A DNA stretch of 64,000 bases from Microbacterium sp. SS28 (GCF_022761035.1 NZ_JAKWJP010000007.1:1-64000), one strand, 5' to 3'. Counted from the stretch's first letter, positions 36,586 through 46,078 are shown. Translations and numbers: made by a program. The notes: generated by a model not told the origin, from the letters alone.

Positions 36586-37902
36586 TCAGCCCGCGAGATT
36601 CTCGACGGCCGCGCCCCACTTGTCGTTGAGCTCGGCGAAGTAGCTCTCCTTGTCGCCGTCGGCTGCGCCGCGTGCGATGTCGACGAGCTTCTGGCGGTAG
36701 ATCGGGCCGTAGAGGTCGATCTGGGCATCGTTCGACGTCTCGTTGAGCAGCGCTTCCTTGCCGGCCGGCGCCGGGTTGATCTCGAGCAGGTTGACGCCCG
36801 CGGCTTCGAACGCGACCAGGGAATCGGGGAGCGGGTCGGAGATCAGCGTCGAGATCATGCCCTGCGTCTGGGTGTAGCCCGACTCCTCGACGAGCCACTG
36901 GAGCCACGCCCACGCGGCGGCCTTGGACTTGGAGTGCTTGCTGATTCCGAGGTTGTAGTCACCGCCGATCACGGCGTACTGCTCGTCGTCGACGTTCGCG
37001 GGGAACGCGAAGAATCCGATGTCATCTGCCGAGGCGCCGTTCTCTTCGGCCTTGGCCTTCATCTGCGAGACGGCCCAGGAGCCGAGCGTCATGGCCGCGA
37101 TCTTGCCCGTGCCCAGGTCGACCTTCGACTGCTCCCAGTCGGTCGTGAGGGGGTCTTCCTCCGTCAGGCCCGCCGCGACCGATTCGTACAGCAGTGAGTC
37201 GATGGCGTAGACATCGGTGCCCTCTGTCCACGGCGCAGGGTCTTCCGCGAGCGTCACGGGCGCGTCGGGGTCGTTCGTGACCCCGCCCAGGTTGCCGAAG
37301 CTCTGGCTCAGGGGCCATCCGTCCTTGTAGTTCGTGTACAGGGGGATCGCGTCGGTGTTGTCCTTGACCTTCTGGAGAGCGTCGAGCCACTCCTTCTCGG
37401 TCGTGGGCAGTTCGGTCACCCCGGCCTCGTCGAAGATCCGCTTGTTGTAGACGACCCCGTTGGCGTTGCCGCCCCACGCCACGCCGTACTGCGTGCCTTC
37501 GAAGCTCGAAGACGGGAGGAAGCGGTACTTGTCCTCGAAATCCGCCGTCTTGCCCAGCGGCTCGAGGAACTGCTCGTACTGGTCGGGCTGGATCGTCGGA
37601 ATGCCGAAGACATCGCCGTAATTGGTCGTCGACATGCGGGTCTGCATCTGGGCCGGGTAGTCGCTCAGTGCGTCGACCGTCACGTTGACATCGGGATACT
37701 TCTTCTCGAACTCCTCGACGTACTTGTCGAACGTGCCGTCCTGTTCGAGGTCCGTGCGCCAGGTGAGGAACGTGATGTCGCCCTTCACCTCGCCGTCGAT
37801 CGTGTTGTCGGCGTCGCTTGCGCCGCCTCCGCCCGAGCATCCGGCCAGCAGGATGCCGCCCGTGGCTACGAGCGCGATCGCAGCCGATGACTTCTTCGCC
37901 AT
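36586..37902 (-). CDS. Carbohydrate ABC transporter substrate-binding lipoprotein
   Basis: This 438-residue family-1 extracellular solute-binding protein has a lipoprotein signal ending LLAGCSGGG; the Cys at about 21 is lipid-modified. Typical features include DITFLTWRTD at the mature N-terminus and aromatic-rich ligand segments. The ATG at 37902 was chosen for the AAGGAGAG site 6 nt upstream and the lipobox position, over an extension to 37956. As the first gene of the operon, it captures the sugar outside the membrane. Confidence 0.95.
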   Translation of the reverse strand: MAKKSSAAIALVATGGILLAGCSGGGGASDADNTIDGEVKGDITFLTWRTDLEQDGTFDKYVEEFEKKYPDVNVTVDALSDYPAQMQTRMSTTNYGDVFGIPTIQPDQYEQFLEPLGKTADFEDKYRFLPSSSFEGTQYGVAWGGNANGVVYNKRIFDEAGVTELPTTEKEWLDALQKVKDNTDAIPLYTNYKDGWPLSQSFGNLGGVTNDPDAPVTLAEDPAPWTEGTDVYAIDSLLYESVAAGLTEEDPLTTDWEQSKVDLGTGKIAAMTLGSWAVSQMKAKAEENGASADDIGFFAFPANVDDEQYAVIGGDYNLGISKHSKSKAAAWAWLQWLVEESGYTQTQGMISTLISDPLPDSLVAFEAAGVNLLEINPAPAGKEALLNETSNDAQIDLYGPIYRQKLVDIARGAADGDKESYFAELNDKWGAAVENLAG

Positions 37903-37980
37903 GTGTCTCTCCTTCTCAGGTTCACCCTTGAACTGGGGATGCGGGTGCCGCCGCATCGTCGCGTGGGTTGTCGCACGAGC

Positions 37981-38010
37981 AGATTACGCACCGTGGGAAC
38001 GGTCTCGCAA
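37981..38010 (-). promoter_or_regulatory. Candidate promoter and LacI-type operator of the mannoside operon
   Basis: On the minus strand TTGCGA (38010-38005) and TAATCT (37986-37981) are spaced by 18 bp. Overlapping the -35 is TGGGAACGGTCTCGCA (37994-38009), whose ends TGnGA and TCnCA are symmetric, as in operators of sugar LacI regulators. The LacI gene starts divergently at 38196. Confidence 0.45.
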
Positions 38011-38126
38011 GGGTTGAATGTCAACGCTGTCTTGTCGTGTCCTGTCACCGAAGGCCTAGAAAATAGATCGCTTGATCTGGGCTTTATCAGACCCATGAAT
38101 ACGATGAACTGAGCAGATGTCCGACA

Positions 38127-38165
38127 AATGTCCTACGTCGACATTCGCTGCCACGATGCTATGCT
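38127..38165 (+). promoter_or_regulatory. Promoter of the LacI gene with overlapping palindrome
   Basis: TCGACA (38138-38143) and TATGCT (38160-38165), 16 bp apart, form a good promoter. AATGTCCTACGTCGACATT (38127-38145) has symmetric ends AATGTC/GACATT and covers the -35, suggesting self-repression. Confidence 0.5.
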
Positions 38166-38195
38166 GGGCGGCGTTCCGACGAAGGAAGGCCGCCG

Positions 38196-39218
38196 ATGAC
38201 GGTGCAGAACCGCGCGACTCTCGACGATGTCGCGCGTCTGGCGGGGGTGAGCTCGAAGACCGTCTCGCGCGTCTTCACGAGTCGCGAGCTCGTCGCCCCC
38301 GAGACGGTCGAGCGGGTGCTCGCAGCCGCCAAGCGCCTGCGCTTCCGGCCGAACACGCTCGCGCGCAGCCTGCGGCGCGGAGGCGCGACCAACACCTTCG
38401 GCTTCATCATGGGCGAGCTCGGCAACCCCTTCTACTACAAGGTCGCGGCGGGCATCGAGAAGGAGCTCGCCGCCCACGGCTTCGCGCTCGTCGTCGCGAC
38501 GACCGACGACACCGCGGAGGGCGAGGAGCGCGTCGCCGACGCCCTGCTCGCGCAGCGCGTCGGCGCGCTGCTGCTCATCCCGGTCGCCGACGACCAGTCC
38601 TACCTCGAGGGCGAGCGCCATCTCGGCACGCCCGTCATCGCGATAGACCGGCCGGCGCGCAATCTCGTCGCAGACTCGATCGTGATCGAGAACCACCGCG
38701 GCGTGTACGACGCCACGATGCGGCTGCTCGCACGCGGGCACCGCCGCATCGGCTACGTCTGCAACCCTGCCTCGGTCTACACGCAGGCCGAGCGCCTGCG
38801 GGGCTACCGAGACGCGCTCGCGGTCTACGGCGTCCACGACAGCGCGCGGTGGGAGCGCCTCGTCGACGACCTCAGCATCCGCCCCGACGGCATCGTGGCC
38901 GATCTGCTCGCCTCCGACGACGCCCCGACGGCGCTCATCACGGGCAACAACCGCGTGACAGTGGGGGCGCTGCGGGTGCTCCGCGACCGGCACGACGACG
39001 GCCGCACGGCGCTCGTCGGCTTCGACGACTTCGACACCGCCGACGTCCTGGGGGTCACCGTCATCTCGTACGACCCCGTCGAGCTCGGCCGCCGCGCCGC
39101 GATGCTCGCCCTCGAGCGCGGCGGAGACCCGTCCGGCTTCACCCGGCAGATCGAGCTGCCGACCTGGATCGTCGAGCGCGGCACGGGCGAGCGCCCGCCG
39201 CGAGAGGAGAACGCATGA
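38196..39218 (+). CDS. LacI-family transcriptional regulator
   Basis: This 340-residue repressor has the LacI helix-turn-helix at the N-terminus (TLDDVARLAGVSSKTVSRVF) and hinge region FRPNTLARSLRRGG, followed by a periplasmic-binding-like sensor domain (FGFIMGELGNPFYYKVAAGI). It is divergent from the importer operon and overlaps the alpha-galactosidase by four bases. It probably controls both in response to an imported sugar. A clear ribosome-binding site GAAGGAAGG precedes the ATG. Confidence 0.95.
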   Translation: MTVQNRATLDDVARLAGVSSKTVSRVFTSRELVAPETVERVLAAAKRLRFRPNTLARSLRRGGATNTFGFIMGELGNPFYYKVAAGIEKELAAHGFALVVATTDDTAEGEERVADALLAQRVGALLLIPVADDQSYLEGERHLGTPVIAIDRPARNLVADSIVIENHRGVYDATMRLLARGHRRIGYVCNPASVYTQAERLRGYRDALAVYGVHDSARWERLVDDLSIRPDGIVADLLASDDAPTALITGNNRVTVGALRVLRDRHDDGRTALVGFDDFDTADVLGVTVISYDPVELGRRAAMLALERGGDPSGFTRQIELPTWIVERGTGERPPREENA

Positions 39219-41413
39219 CCACGCGCCACGTCCACCTTCAGGCCGAGGGTGTCTCCGTGCTGCTCGAGCACCGTCCGCGCGGGCTCCCGCGCGTCCTGCA
39301 CTGGGGCGCGGCGCTCGGCGCCGTCACGGACGACGACGCGGCCGCTCTCGCTGCGGCCCTGAGCCGCCAGTCGTCCAAAGGCACGCTCGACGCGGCCTGG
39401 CAGGTCTCGCTCTCGCCGGCCGAGGGCGACGGCTGGACGGGGCGCCCGGGCATGCAGCTGCGCCGCGGCGGAGTGCTCCACCACGCCCGCTGGGTCGAGA
39501 CCGATCATGTGGCGACGGACGACGCCCTGGTCGCGCGGGCGCGGGATGCGGCATCCGATCTCGAACTGACCGTGCGGGTGTCGATCGAGACCGGCGGCGT
39601 CGTGTGGGTCGCGCAGTCGCTTCGGCACACGGGGGATCCGGTTGCCGCGCCCCCTCCAGGCGCCGCTGACGCGACGCCCGGAGCCTCCGGGCGCGTGGGC
39701 CCGTCCGCGCCCGTCGAGATCGAGTGGCTCGAGTCGGCACTGCCCGTGCCGACGACGACCGACACGCTCACGACGTTCGACGGACGGTGGGCGCGCGAGA
39801 AGCGCCCCGTCACGACGGCCATGCCCGCGGGTTCGACGGTGCGGCAGTCGCGCCGCGGTCGGCCCGGCCACGACGCCCCGACCGTCGTGATCGCCTCGGA
39901 GCGCGCACCCCGGTGGGGGAGCGGGCGGCTCTGGGCGGCGCACGCCGCGTGGTCGTCCGACACGACCTACCGCGTCGACCGCGTGACCGACGCCGTGACG
40001 CTCATCGGCGCCGGCGAGCTGCTGCGTCCCGGCGAGATCGTCCTGGCGCCCGGCGACGAGTACGCCGCCCCGCGCGTCGCCTTCGTGTGGAGCGAGGCGG
40101 GGCTCGACGGCTTCTCCGCCCGCACGCACACGTGGCTTCGCGGACGTGCGCAGCATCCGCGGACCCCTCGGCCGCTCATCCTCAACACGTGGGAAGCGGT
40201 GTACTTCGAGCACGAGACCACGCGACTGCTCGCGCTCGCCGAGCGGGCCGCCGAGGTCGGGATCGAGCGGTTCGTGCTCGACGACGGCTGGTTCCAGGGT
40301 CGCCGCGACGACACGACGAGCCTCGGCGACTGGGTCGTCGACCGCACCGTCTGGCCCGAGGGACTCACGCCGCTCGCGCAGCGCGTGCACGACCTCGGCA
40401 TGCAGTTCGGTCTCTGGTTCGAGCCCGAGATGGTCTCGCTCGACTCGGACGTCGCCCGCGCGCACCCGGAGTGGCTGCTGCACGACCCGGGTCACCTCGA
40501 TCACGAGCCCGAGCTCTCGTGGCGCACGCAGTACGTGCTCGACCTCGCGAACCCCGGAGCGTACGCTCACGTGCTCGGTCAGATCGATGATGCCGTGCGC
40601 GAGGTCGGCGTCGACTTCATCAAGTGGGACCACAACCGCGACCTCGTAGAGTCGACGCACGACGGCAGGCCCGGCGGGCACGTGCAGATGCTCGCGGTGT
40701 ACCGCCTGATCGCGGAGCTCAAGGCCCGGCATCCGGGTCTCGAGATCGAGTCGTGCTCGAGCGGCGGAGCCCGCACCGACCTCGGGATCCTCGAGGTGTG
40801 CGACCGCGTGTGGGCGAGCGACTCGAACGACCCCGTCGAGCGGCAGGACATCCAGCGATGGACGAGCCTGCTGCTGCCGCCCGAGATCGTCGGCGCGCAC
40901 ATCGGCCCCACGACCTCGCACAGCTCGGGGCGCACGACCGACCTGTCGTACCGCATGGCGACGAGCCTCATGGGGTCGTCCGGCTTCGAGTGGGACATCC
41001 TCTCGTGCGATGACGACGAGACCGCCGCGATCGCCCGGTTCGGCGCCCTCTACAAGGAGCTGCGCGGAATCGTGCACGCGGGCGCCGTCGTGCACCCCGA
41101 CCTGCGCGACCCCGCGTGGCGCGTGACGGGCTTCGCGACGCCGGATGCCTCGGTCGTCGTCGTCGCGACGATCGCGAGTCTCGAGGACGCCCGCGCCGAG
41201 CGGCTGCGGCTCACGTGGCTCGACCCCGACCGCCGCTACCGCGTGCGCGTCCGCCGCGAGATCGGCGAGACGCAGTACGGGTGGATCGCGCCCGAGTGGT
41301 ACATGGCGGGCGAGATCGAGCTGCCCGGCCGCCTCCTGGTCGAGGCGGGCCTGCAGCTGCCGACGCTGTGGCCCGTGCAGGCGTTCGTCCTGCACGTGAC
41401 CTCGGTCGACTGA
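39215..41413 (+). CDS. GH36 alpha-galactosidase
   Basis: This 732-residue enzyme has an N-terminal beta-supersandwich domain, a TIM barrel and a C-terminal sheet. The barrel contains VLDDGWFQGRRDD, the nucleophile Asp472 in KWDHNR and the acid/base Asp536 in WASDSNDP. Such enzymes cut alpha-1,6-galactose side chains. A short Pro/Ala/Gly insert at 142-165 is unusual and probably a loop. No signal peptide is present. Start codon overlaps the LacI stop (ATGA). Confidence 0.95.
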   Translation: MTTRHVHLQAEGVSVLLEHRPRGLPRVLHWGAALGAVTDDDAAALAAALSRQSSKGTLDAAWQVSLSPAEGDGWTGRPGMQLRRGGVLHHARWVETDHVATDDALVARARDAASDLELTVRVSIETGGVVWVAQSLRHTGDPVAAPPPGAADATPGASGRVGPSAPVEIEWLESALPVPTTTDTLTTFDGRWAREKRPVTTAMPAGSTVRQSRRGRPGHDAPTVVIASERAPRWGSGRLWAAHAAWSSDTTYRVDRVTDAVTLIGAGELLRPGEIVLAPGDEYAAPRVAFVWSEAGLDGFSARTHTWLRGRAQHPRTPRPLILNTWEAVYFEHETTRLLALAERAAEVGIERFVLDDGWFQGRRDDTTSLGDWVVDRTVWPEGLTPLAQRVHDLGMQFGLWFEPEMVSLDSDVARAHPEWLLHDPGHLDHEPELSWRTQYVLDLANPGAYAHVLGQIDDAVREVGVDFIKWDHNRDLVESTHDGRPGGHVQMLAVYRLIAELKARHPGLEIESCSSGGARTDLGILEVCDRVWASDSNDPVERQDIQRWTSLLLPPEIVGAHIGPTTSHSSGRTTDLSYRMATSLMGSSGFEWDILSCDDDETAAIARFGALYKELRGIVHAGAVVHPDLRDPAWRVTGFATPDASVVVVATIASLEDARAERLRLTWLDPDRRYRVRVRREIGETQYGWIAPEWYMAGEIELPGRLLVEAGLQLPTLWPVQAFVLHVTSVD

Positions 41414-41470
41414 CGCCGGCGCGGACGCCCTGACCCGGGACGACGCCCGGCCGCGGCATCCGTCGACACG

Positions 41471-41533
41471 CGGATCGTTCTACGAGATTCGGACCATCGT
41501 GCGCCGATGGTCCGAATCTCGTCGAATGGTCCG
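41471..41533. repeat. Dispersed palindromic element (copy D), between convergent genes
   Basis: ACGAGATTCGGACCAT pairs perfectly with ATGGTCCGAATCTCGT around a 9-bp loop. Outer arms CGGATCGTTCT and CGAATGGTCCG extend it imperfectly. It is the best-preserved copy and can also terminate the GH36 and esterase genes. Confidence 0.8.
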
Positions 41534-41554
41534 ATCTGGCGGAGCGCGCTGGGG

Positions 41555-42523
41555 CTAGACCCGCTCGCGCAGGAAGCGCGCCTGCTCGGCCCACTGGTAC
41601 GCCTGGCCGCCTTCGTGCCCGTTGTGCGTGTAGACCTCGATGCGCTTGTCGGCCGCGCCGTAGCGGTTGAAGGCGGCGAACACCGTCGACGGCGGGCAGA
41701 TGGTGTCCATCAGCGCGACCGAGAAGAGCGCGGGCGCGGTCGCGCGCGTCGCGAAGTTCGTTCCGTCGAAGTACGACAGGGTGCGGTGCACGCGCTCGTC
41801 CGCGCCCCGGTGCACCGAGAGGTAGCGCACGATCTCCTGGTACGGATCCGCATCGGTGAAACCCACGGCGCGCGAGAAGTGGCACAGGAACGGCACGTCG
41901 GGGAAGACCGCGACGAGGCCCTCGCTCAGGCCGGCGGCCGCGAGGGCGATGCCGCCGCCCTGGCTCGCGCCGGCGACCGCGACCCGCGCGGCATCCACCT
42001 GGGGGAGCGAGCGCATCGCGTCGACGGCGCGGACGGCATCCGTGAACACGCGCCGGTAGTAGTAGTCGGCGGGGTCCTCGATGCCGCGCGTCATGAAGCC
42101 GCTCGACGACGGCCCCGTGCCGTGGGGGTCGGCCGTGCCTCCGCCCGAGCCCCACATCGAGCCCTGGCCGCGCGTGTCCATGAAGAGGTACGCGTACCCC
42201 GCCGATGCCCAGCCCAGCCGCTCGAAGGGCAGGCCGCGCCCGCCGCCGTACCCGTTGAACTCGACGACGGCCGGGAGCGGGGCTTCCGCACCCGCGGGAA
42301 GCAGCAGCCACGCCTTGACGGGGTCGCCCGCGTACCCGGGGAAGGTCACGTCGAACGCGTCGAGCGTCTCGAGCGGACTGTCGACGGGCGTCACGACGAC
42401 CTCGCCGCCCGCGGCGCGGGACTGCGTCAGGGTGTCGGCCCAGAACGCGTCGAAGTCCGCGGGCTCGGCGATCTCGGGGGCGTACGTCTGGAGCTCGGCG
42501 AGCGGCAGGTCGAAACGGGGCAC
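41555..42523 (-). CDS. CE7-family acetyl (xylan) esterase / cephalosporin-C deacetylase
   Basis: This 322-residue alpha/beta-hydrolase has the CE7 markers. The RGQGSMWGSG segment follows MDT. The Ser187 nucleophile is in AGASQGGG, with Asp273 (ALMDTICPPST) and His303 (THNGHEGG) completing the triad. CE7 enzymes remove acetyl groups from small acetylated sugars inside the cell. The GTG start was chosen for the AAGGA at 8 nt and the normal family length; an upstream ATG at 42625 gives an implausible Arg/Ser-rich N-terminus. Its position fits deacetylation of imported mannan oligomers. Confidence 0.9.
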   Translation of the reverse strand: MPRFDLPLAELQTYAPEIAEPADFDAFWADTLTQSRAAGGEVVVTPVDSPLETLDAFDVTFPGYAGDPVKAWLLLPAGAEAPLPAVVEFNGYGGGRGLPFERLGWASAGYAYLFMDTRGQGSMWGSGGGTADPHGTGPSSSGFMTRGIEDPADYYYRRVFTDAVRAVDAMRSLPQVDAARVAVAGASQGGGIALAAAGLSEGLVAVFPDVPFLCHFSRAVGFTDADPYQEIVRYLSVHRGADERVHRTLSYFDGTNFATRATAPALFSVALMDTICPPSTVFAAFNRYGAADKRIEVYTHNGHEGGQAYQWAEQARFLRERV

Positions 42524-42666
42524 GGAAGTCCTTCGGGAGGAGGGATGCCGGTGGCCGGAGGCGCCGCCGGGCGCGGCTGACGCGGCGCACTGCTCACGAT
42601 AGGCAGTCGCCGTCCGGGCGCGCAAACGCGCGGCATCCCGTGCCTGCTGCCCGCGTCAGGGCTGGA

Positions 42667-44175
42667 TCAGCTGTGGATCCACACGTCGGTGCCGTACGGA
42701 GACCAGTTGTAGATCTGCTGCGCGCGCCACTCGGGCATGCCGACGCAGCCGTGGCTCATGCGGTTGCCGTAGTTGCTGTGCCAGTAGACGCCGTGGAACG
42801 CCTGGCCGCCGTTGAAGTACATGGGCCACTTGACGTTCGGCGTCGAGTACGTGCCGGTGATGTTGCCCTGCGCGTCGCGGTCGTAGCCGTTCATCGTCTG
42901 CACGGTCGCCTTGGAGTTGATCGTGTAGTGCCCCGTGAAGGTCGGCGTGTTGCCCTTGCCGCTCGAGATGAGCCACGAGTCGACGACGACGCCGTTCTCC
43001 TTGAGGTAGAGCCGCTGCTCGCTCAGGTCGACCTCGAGCAGCCGTGCGAGGGTCGTCGTGTTGAAGGGCACCTCGGCGGTGGGCAATGCGTAGACCGCGT
43101 TGCCGGTCGCGAGCTGCTCGGCGTACGAGTTCGCGATGCCGTCGGTGGACTCGAGGGTGCGACCGACGACGCCCTCGGTCGGCGTGCTGAGCGTCTTGCC
43201 CGAGGCGTTGACGATCGTCGTGGAGTCGACCGGCGCGCGGTTCACGGCGGCGGCGAGTCCGTCGACGACGGGCTGGATCGCGGCGGGGTCCGCGCTGACC
43301 TCGAACGTGCCGCGGTCGGCGGGCTCGACCGTGAGCCACGCGGCGAGCGTCGCGCGATCGATCGGGACGGTGCGCTCGGCGCCGACGTAGAAGCCGGCGG
43401 TGTCGAGCATGCGGTTGAGGATGACGGCCTGGGCGTCGGCGACGAAGGTGGACCCCACAGGCTCGACCGGCGCGGTCGTGGCCGCGAGGTCGATCGTCGC
43501 GTCGCCGGCGGCGAAGGCCTCGGCGACGGCGGCGTGCACGGCGTCGACATCGACGCCCGCGCCCTCGATGGCGGGTGTCACGACGTAGGTCGCGGTCGCG
43601 GGGTCGAAGGCGATCGTCGCATCGGTGGGGTCGACGTACATCGAGGGGACGGCGGCGCGCAGCGCCGCGACGGCGACGGCGGTATCGATCGCGACGGGAG
43701 CGTCGACGGGCTCGGCGAACCAGGCGCCGAGGTTCCACGCGGGGCTCGCGGCGAAAGCGGAGTCGACGAGCGCCTCGGCATCGACTGAGACGCCCAGCTC
43801 GGCGCCGGTCAGTTCTGCGTCGCCGCCCGTGCCGGTGAGCACGACAGTGGTCTCGGCGAGGCGCTGGCCCACGACTTCGGCGGCGGCGCCGGGGGTCAGG
43901 CCCCCGACGGGCACGCCGGCGATCGAGGTGCCGGGGGCGATGAGAACCGTGGATGCCGCACCGAGGCCGATGGCGACGGTGGCGACGGGGATGCCGATCC
44001 ACAGCCAGAGGCGGCGCTTGCGGGGGTGCGGCTCTGCCGCTGCCCACTCGTACGCGGGGGAGTCGGGACCCTCGTCGGAGGGCGCGCCGACGGTGTCGAC
44101 GTCACCCGCGATCGCAGTGGTCTCGTCGTCCGGCGAAGACGCGTCAGCGTCAGGCCTGGCGGCCAGATCGGTCAT
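42667..44175 (-). CDS. L,D-transpeptidase with YkuD domain
   Basis: This 502-residue cell-wall enzyme has a cytoplasmic acidic N-terminus, one membrane anchor (about 56-80), two peptidoglycan-binding-type (PG_binding_4-like) regions, and a YkuD catalytic domain from about 370. The catalytic Cys477 and His475 lie in MSHGCVGM, preceded by the FHGVYWHSNYGNR segment. Such enzymes form 3-3 crosslinks between meso-diamino or other L-centre residues of peptidoglycan stems. It is a single gene; the small lipoprotein gene upstream has the same direction. Confidence 0.93.
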   Translation of the reverse strand: MTDLAARPDADASSPDDETTAIAGDVDTVGAPSDEGPDSPAYEWAAAEPHPRKRRLWLWIGIPVATVAIGLGAASTVLIAPGTSIAGVPVGGLTPGAAAEVVGQRLAETTVVLTGTGGDAELTGAELGVSVDAEALVDSAFAASPAWNLGAWFAEPVDAPVAIDTAVAVAALRAAVPSMYVDPTDATIAFDPATATYVVTPAIEGAGVDVDAVHAAVAEAFAAGDATIDLAATTAPVEPVGSTFVADAQAVILNRMLDTAGFYVGAERTVPIDRATLAAWLTVEPADRGTFEVSADPAAIQPVVDGLAAAVNRAPVDSTTIVNASGKTLSTPTEGVVGRTLESTDGIANSYAEQLATGNAVYALPTAEVPFNTTTLARLLEVDLSEQRLYLKENGVVVDSWLISSGKGNTPTFTGHYTINSKATVQTMNGYDRDAQGNITGTYSTPNVKWPMYFNGGQAFHGVYWHSNYGNRMSHGCVGMPEWRAQQIYNWSPYGTDVWIHS

Positions 44176-44262
44176 GCCAAACCCCCCGGCTCCCGAATTT
44201 CCCCTTCCATGGTAAGGGATCCGCTCAGCCGGCGGGTGACGGTCCGATCACGACCGGGAGGC

Positions 44263-44712
44263 TCACCCGGCGGCGCAGAGGTCCTGGAAGTCCTGGACGG
44301 TGCTCTGGAACGTTTCGCCGAGCGCCGCGAGATCGGCGATCTTCGAGACGTCGCCGTCGACGATGCCCTGCATGATCTCGGCGGTGTCGGCGAACATCTG
44401 CTGGACACCCGGCAGCACGGCCGCGACATCCTTGTTGGTGATCTCGTCCGCCGCGGCGGCGAGCTCGTCGGCGGCCGACTTCATCGCCCCGACGACGGCG
44501 GCGGGATCGTCGGCGGCCTTGCCGAAGTCCTCGGTGGCCTGCTGCATCGTGTCCTGGATGAGCGCGCACGCATCGGCGACGCTCTGCCCGTCGCCGCCCT
44601 CGGGCGCCGCCTGCGCGGTGGACGAGCTCGACGGCGCGGGGGAGGCCGTGCATGCCGTGAGGCCCAACAGGGCGAACGCGGTGATCGTGAGTGCGGCGAT
44701 GCGGCGGTTCAT
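44263..44712 (-). CDS. Small secreted lipoprotein of unknown function
   Basis: This 149-residue protein has a lipoprotein signal ending LLGLTACTAS and a Ser/Pro-rich linker, then a helical domain of about 100 residues with two Cys (near DACALIQ and DLCAAG) that could form a disulfide. The ATG at 44712 has GGAGG 6 nt upstream, far better than the in-frame ATG at 44868. No family recognised. Confidence 0.75.
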   Translation of the reverse strand: MNRRIAALTITAFALLGLTACTASPAPSSSSTAQAAPEGGDGQSVADACALIQDTMQQATEDFGKAADDPAAVVGAMKSAADELAAAADEITNKDVAAVLPGVQQMFADTAEIMQGIVDGDVSKIADLAALGETFQSTVQDFQDLCAAG

Positions 44713-44780
44713 GGAGTCCTCCGGCGCCCAGCCTAGGTGACGGCGGTGGACGGGCGAAGGGGAGTGGATCCGGCCCGAAG

Positions 44781-44859
44781 GTAACAAGTTTGTAAACGAT
44801 CCGTCCAAATCGCCCCGCCGGCTTGCGCATTGTTTGTTCGTAAGGTGTACTAACAAACA
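44781..44859 (+). promoter_or_regulatory. Operator region and leaderless promoter of the ROK repressor gene
   Basis: TGTTTGTTCGTA (44831-44842) and TACTAACAAACA (44848-44859) form 12-bp arms with one mismatch, 5 bp apart, ending on the ATG. TTGCGC (44823) and TGTACT (44846-44851) are 17 bp apart and place transcription start at about the ATG. A second near-palindrome, TAACAAGTTTGTAA, lies at 44782-44795. The sequence GTAAGG-4 nt-CTAACAAA (44840-44857) recurs before the GH20 gene. Confidence 0.65.
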
Positions 44860-46058
44860 TGTCTTCACCGGACGTGCAACGCGGCTCCTCCACGATCGAG
44901 CCGCCGCACCCTCAGCAGGGAACCGCGAGCTCTCGCGTTTTCGGCCCTGGGCGGGCTCTCCGCCAGGGCGCCAAGGTGCTGCCCGAGCACGCTCGCGGGC
45001 ACAACCGATCGCTCGTCCTGCAGACCCTCTTCCACCAGGGCGCCATGAGCCGGGCCGACCTGGCGCGTGAGACGGGCCTCACACGCGTCACGATCTCCGA
45101 CCTCGTCGCCGAGCTCATCGCAGACGGCTTCGTCGCCGAGATGGGCATGCGCGAGGCATCCGGCCCCGGCAAGCCCGCCATGCTCGTCGATCTCGACCGC
45201 GACGGCCACCGCATCGTCGGCCTCGACCTCTCGGGGAGCGACGAGTTCATCGGCGCCGTCCTGACGCTCGACGGCGACATCGTCGCCCGCCGGTCCGCTC
45301 CCGTCGCAGGCGCGCAGGACCTCGTCGAGACGGTCGTCGCCCTCGCCCGCGACCTCGTCGCCCAGGCGCACGCGCCCGTCCTCGGCATCGGCGTCGGCAC
45401 ACCGGGTGTCGTCGACGATCACGGCGTCATCCTCACGGCGCCGAACCTCGGCTGGGTCGGCTTCGACCTCGAGAGCGCGCTGCGTGAGGCGCTCTCGCTG
45501 CCCGTGCTCGTCGCGAACGACGCCAACGCCGCGGTCCTCGCGGAGTACACGTTCGGCGGCGCCGGCGACGACGTCCTGCTCGTCAAGGTCGGCCGCGGTG
45601 TCGGCTCGGGCCTGCTCGCCGCCGCTCAGCCCATGCGCGGCGCGCACTTCGCGGCGGGTGAGATCGGCCACGTCACGGTCGGCACCGACGGCGGTCCCGT
45701 GTGCGTCTGCGGGAAGGTCGGGTGCCTCGAGGCATGGCTCGCCGTGCCCGCGCTCACGGCGCGGATCGGCGCGGCATCCGCCTCGGAACGCGAGGGGATC
45801 CTCCGCGACGCGGGGGAGCGCCTCGGCATCGCGCTCGCGCCCATCGTGGGCGTTCTCGACGTGTCGGAGATCGTGCTCTCCGGCCCTACCGAACTTCTCG
45901 ACGGACCCCTCGCGGAAGCGACCGTCGAGACCCTCCGTGCACGGACGCTCGCCGAGTTCCACGACGGCGTCCGCGTGCGGATGACGGAGCAAGGCCAGGA
46001 CATCGTCCTGCGCGGCGCCGCCGTCATGGTCCTCTCAGGACAACTCGGGGTGTCGTAG
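44859..46058 (+). CDS. ROK-family transcriptional repressor (NagC/XylR type)
   Basis: This 399-residue regulator has a winged helix at about 60-110 (MSRADLARETGLTRVTISDL) followed by a ROK domain with GIGVGTPGVVDDHG and the zinc motif CVCGKVGCLE. ROK repressors bind a sugar or sugar phosphate in that domain. It heads the importer-nagB operon and its promoter carries palindromes, so it is likely autoregulated. The first 35 residues are polar and unlike the family, so a later start is possible, but the palindrome and -10 spacing support 44859. Confidence 0.92.
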   Translation: MSSPDVQRGSSTIEPPHPQQGTASSRVFGPGRALRQGAKVLPEHARGHNRSLVLQTLFHQGAMSRADLARETGLTRVTISDLVAELIADGFVAEMGMREASGPGKPAMLVDLDRDGHRIVGLDLSGSDEFIGAVLTLDGDIVARRSAPVAGAQDLVETVVALARDLVAQAHAPVLGIGVGTPGVVDDHGVILTAPNLGWVGFDLESALREALSLPVLVANDANAAVLAEYTFGGAGDDVLLVKVGRGVGSGLLAAAQPMRGAHFAAGEIGHVTVGTDGGPVCVCGKVGCLEAWLAVPALTARIGAASASEREGILRDAGERLGIALAPIVGVLDVSEIVLSGPTELLDGPLAEATVETLRARTLAEFHDGVRVRMTEQGQDIVLRGAAVMVLSGQLGVS

Positions 46059-46078
46059 CACCGGCATCCCTCCCTCGT

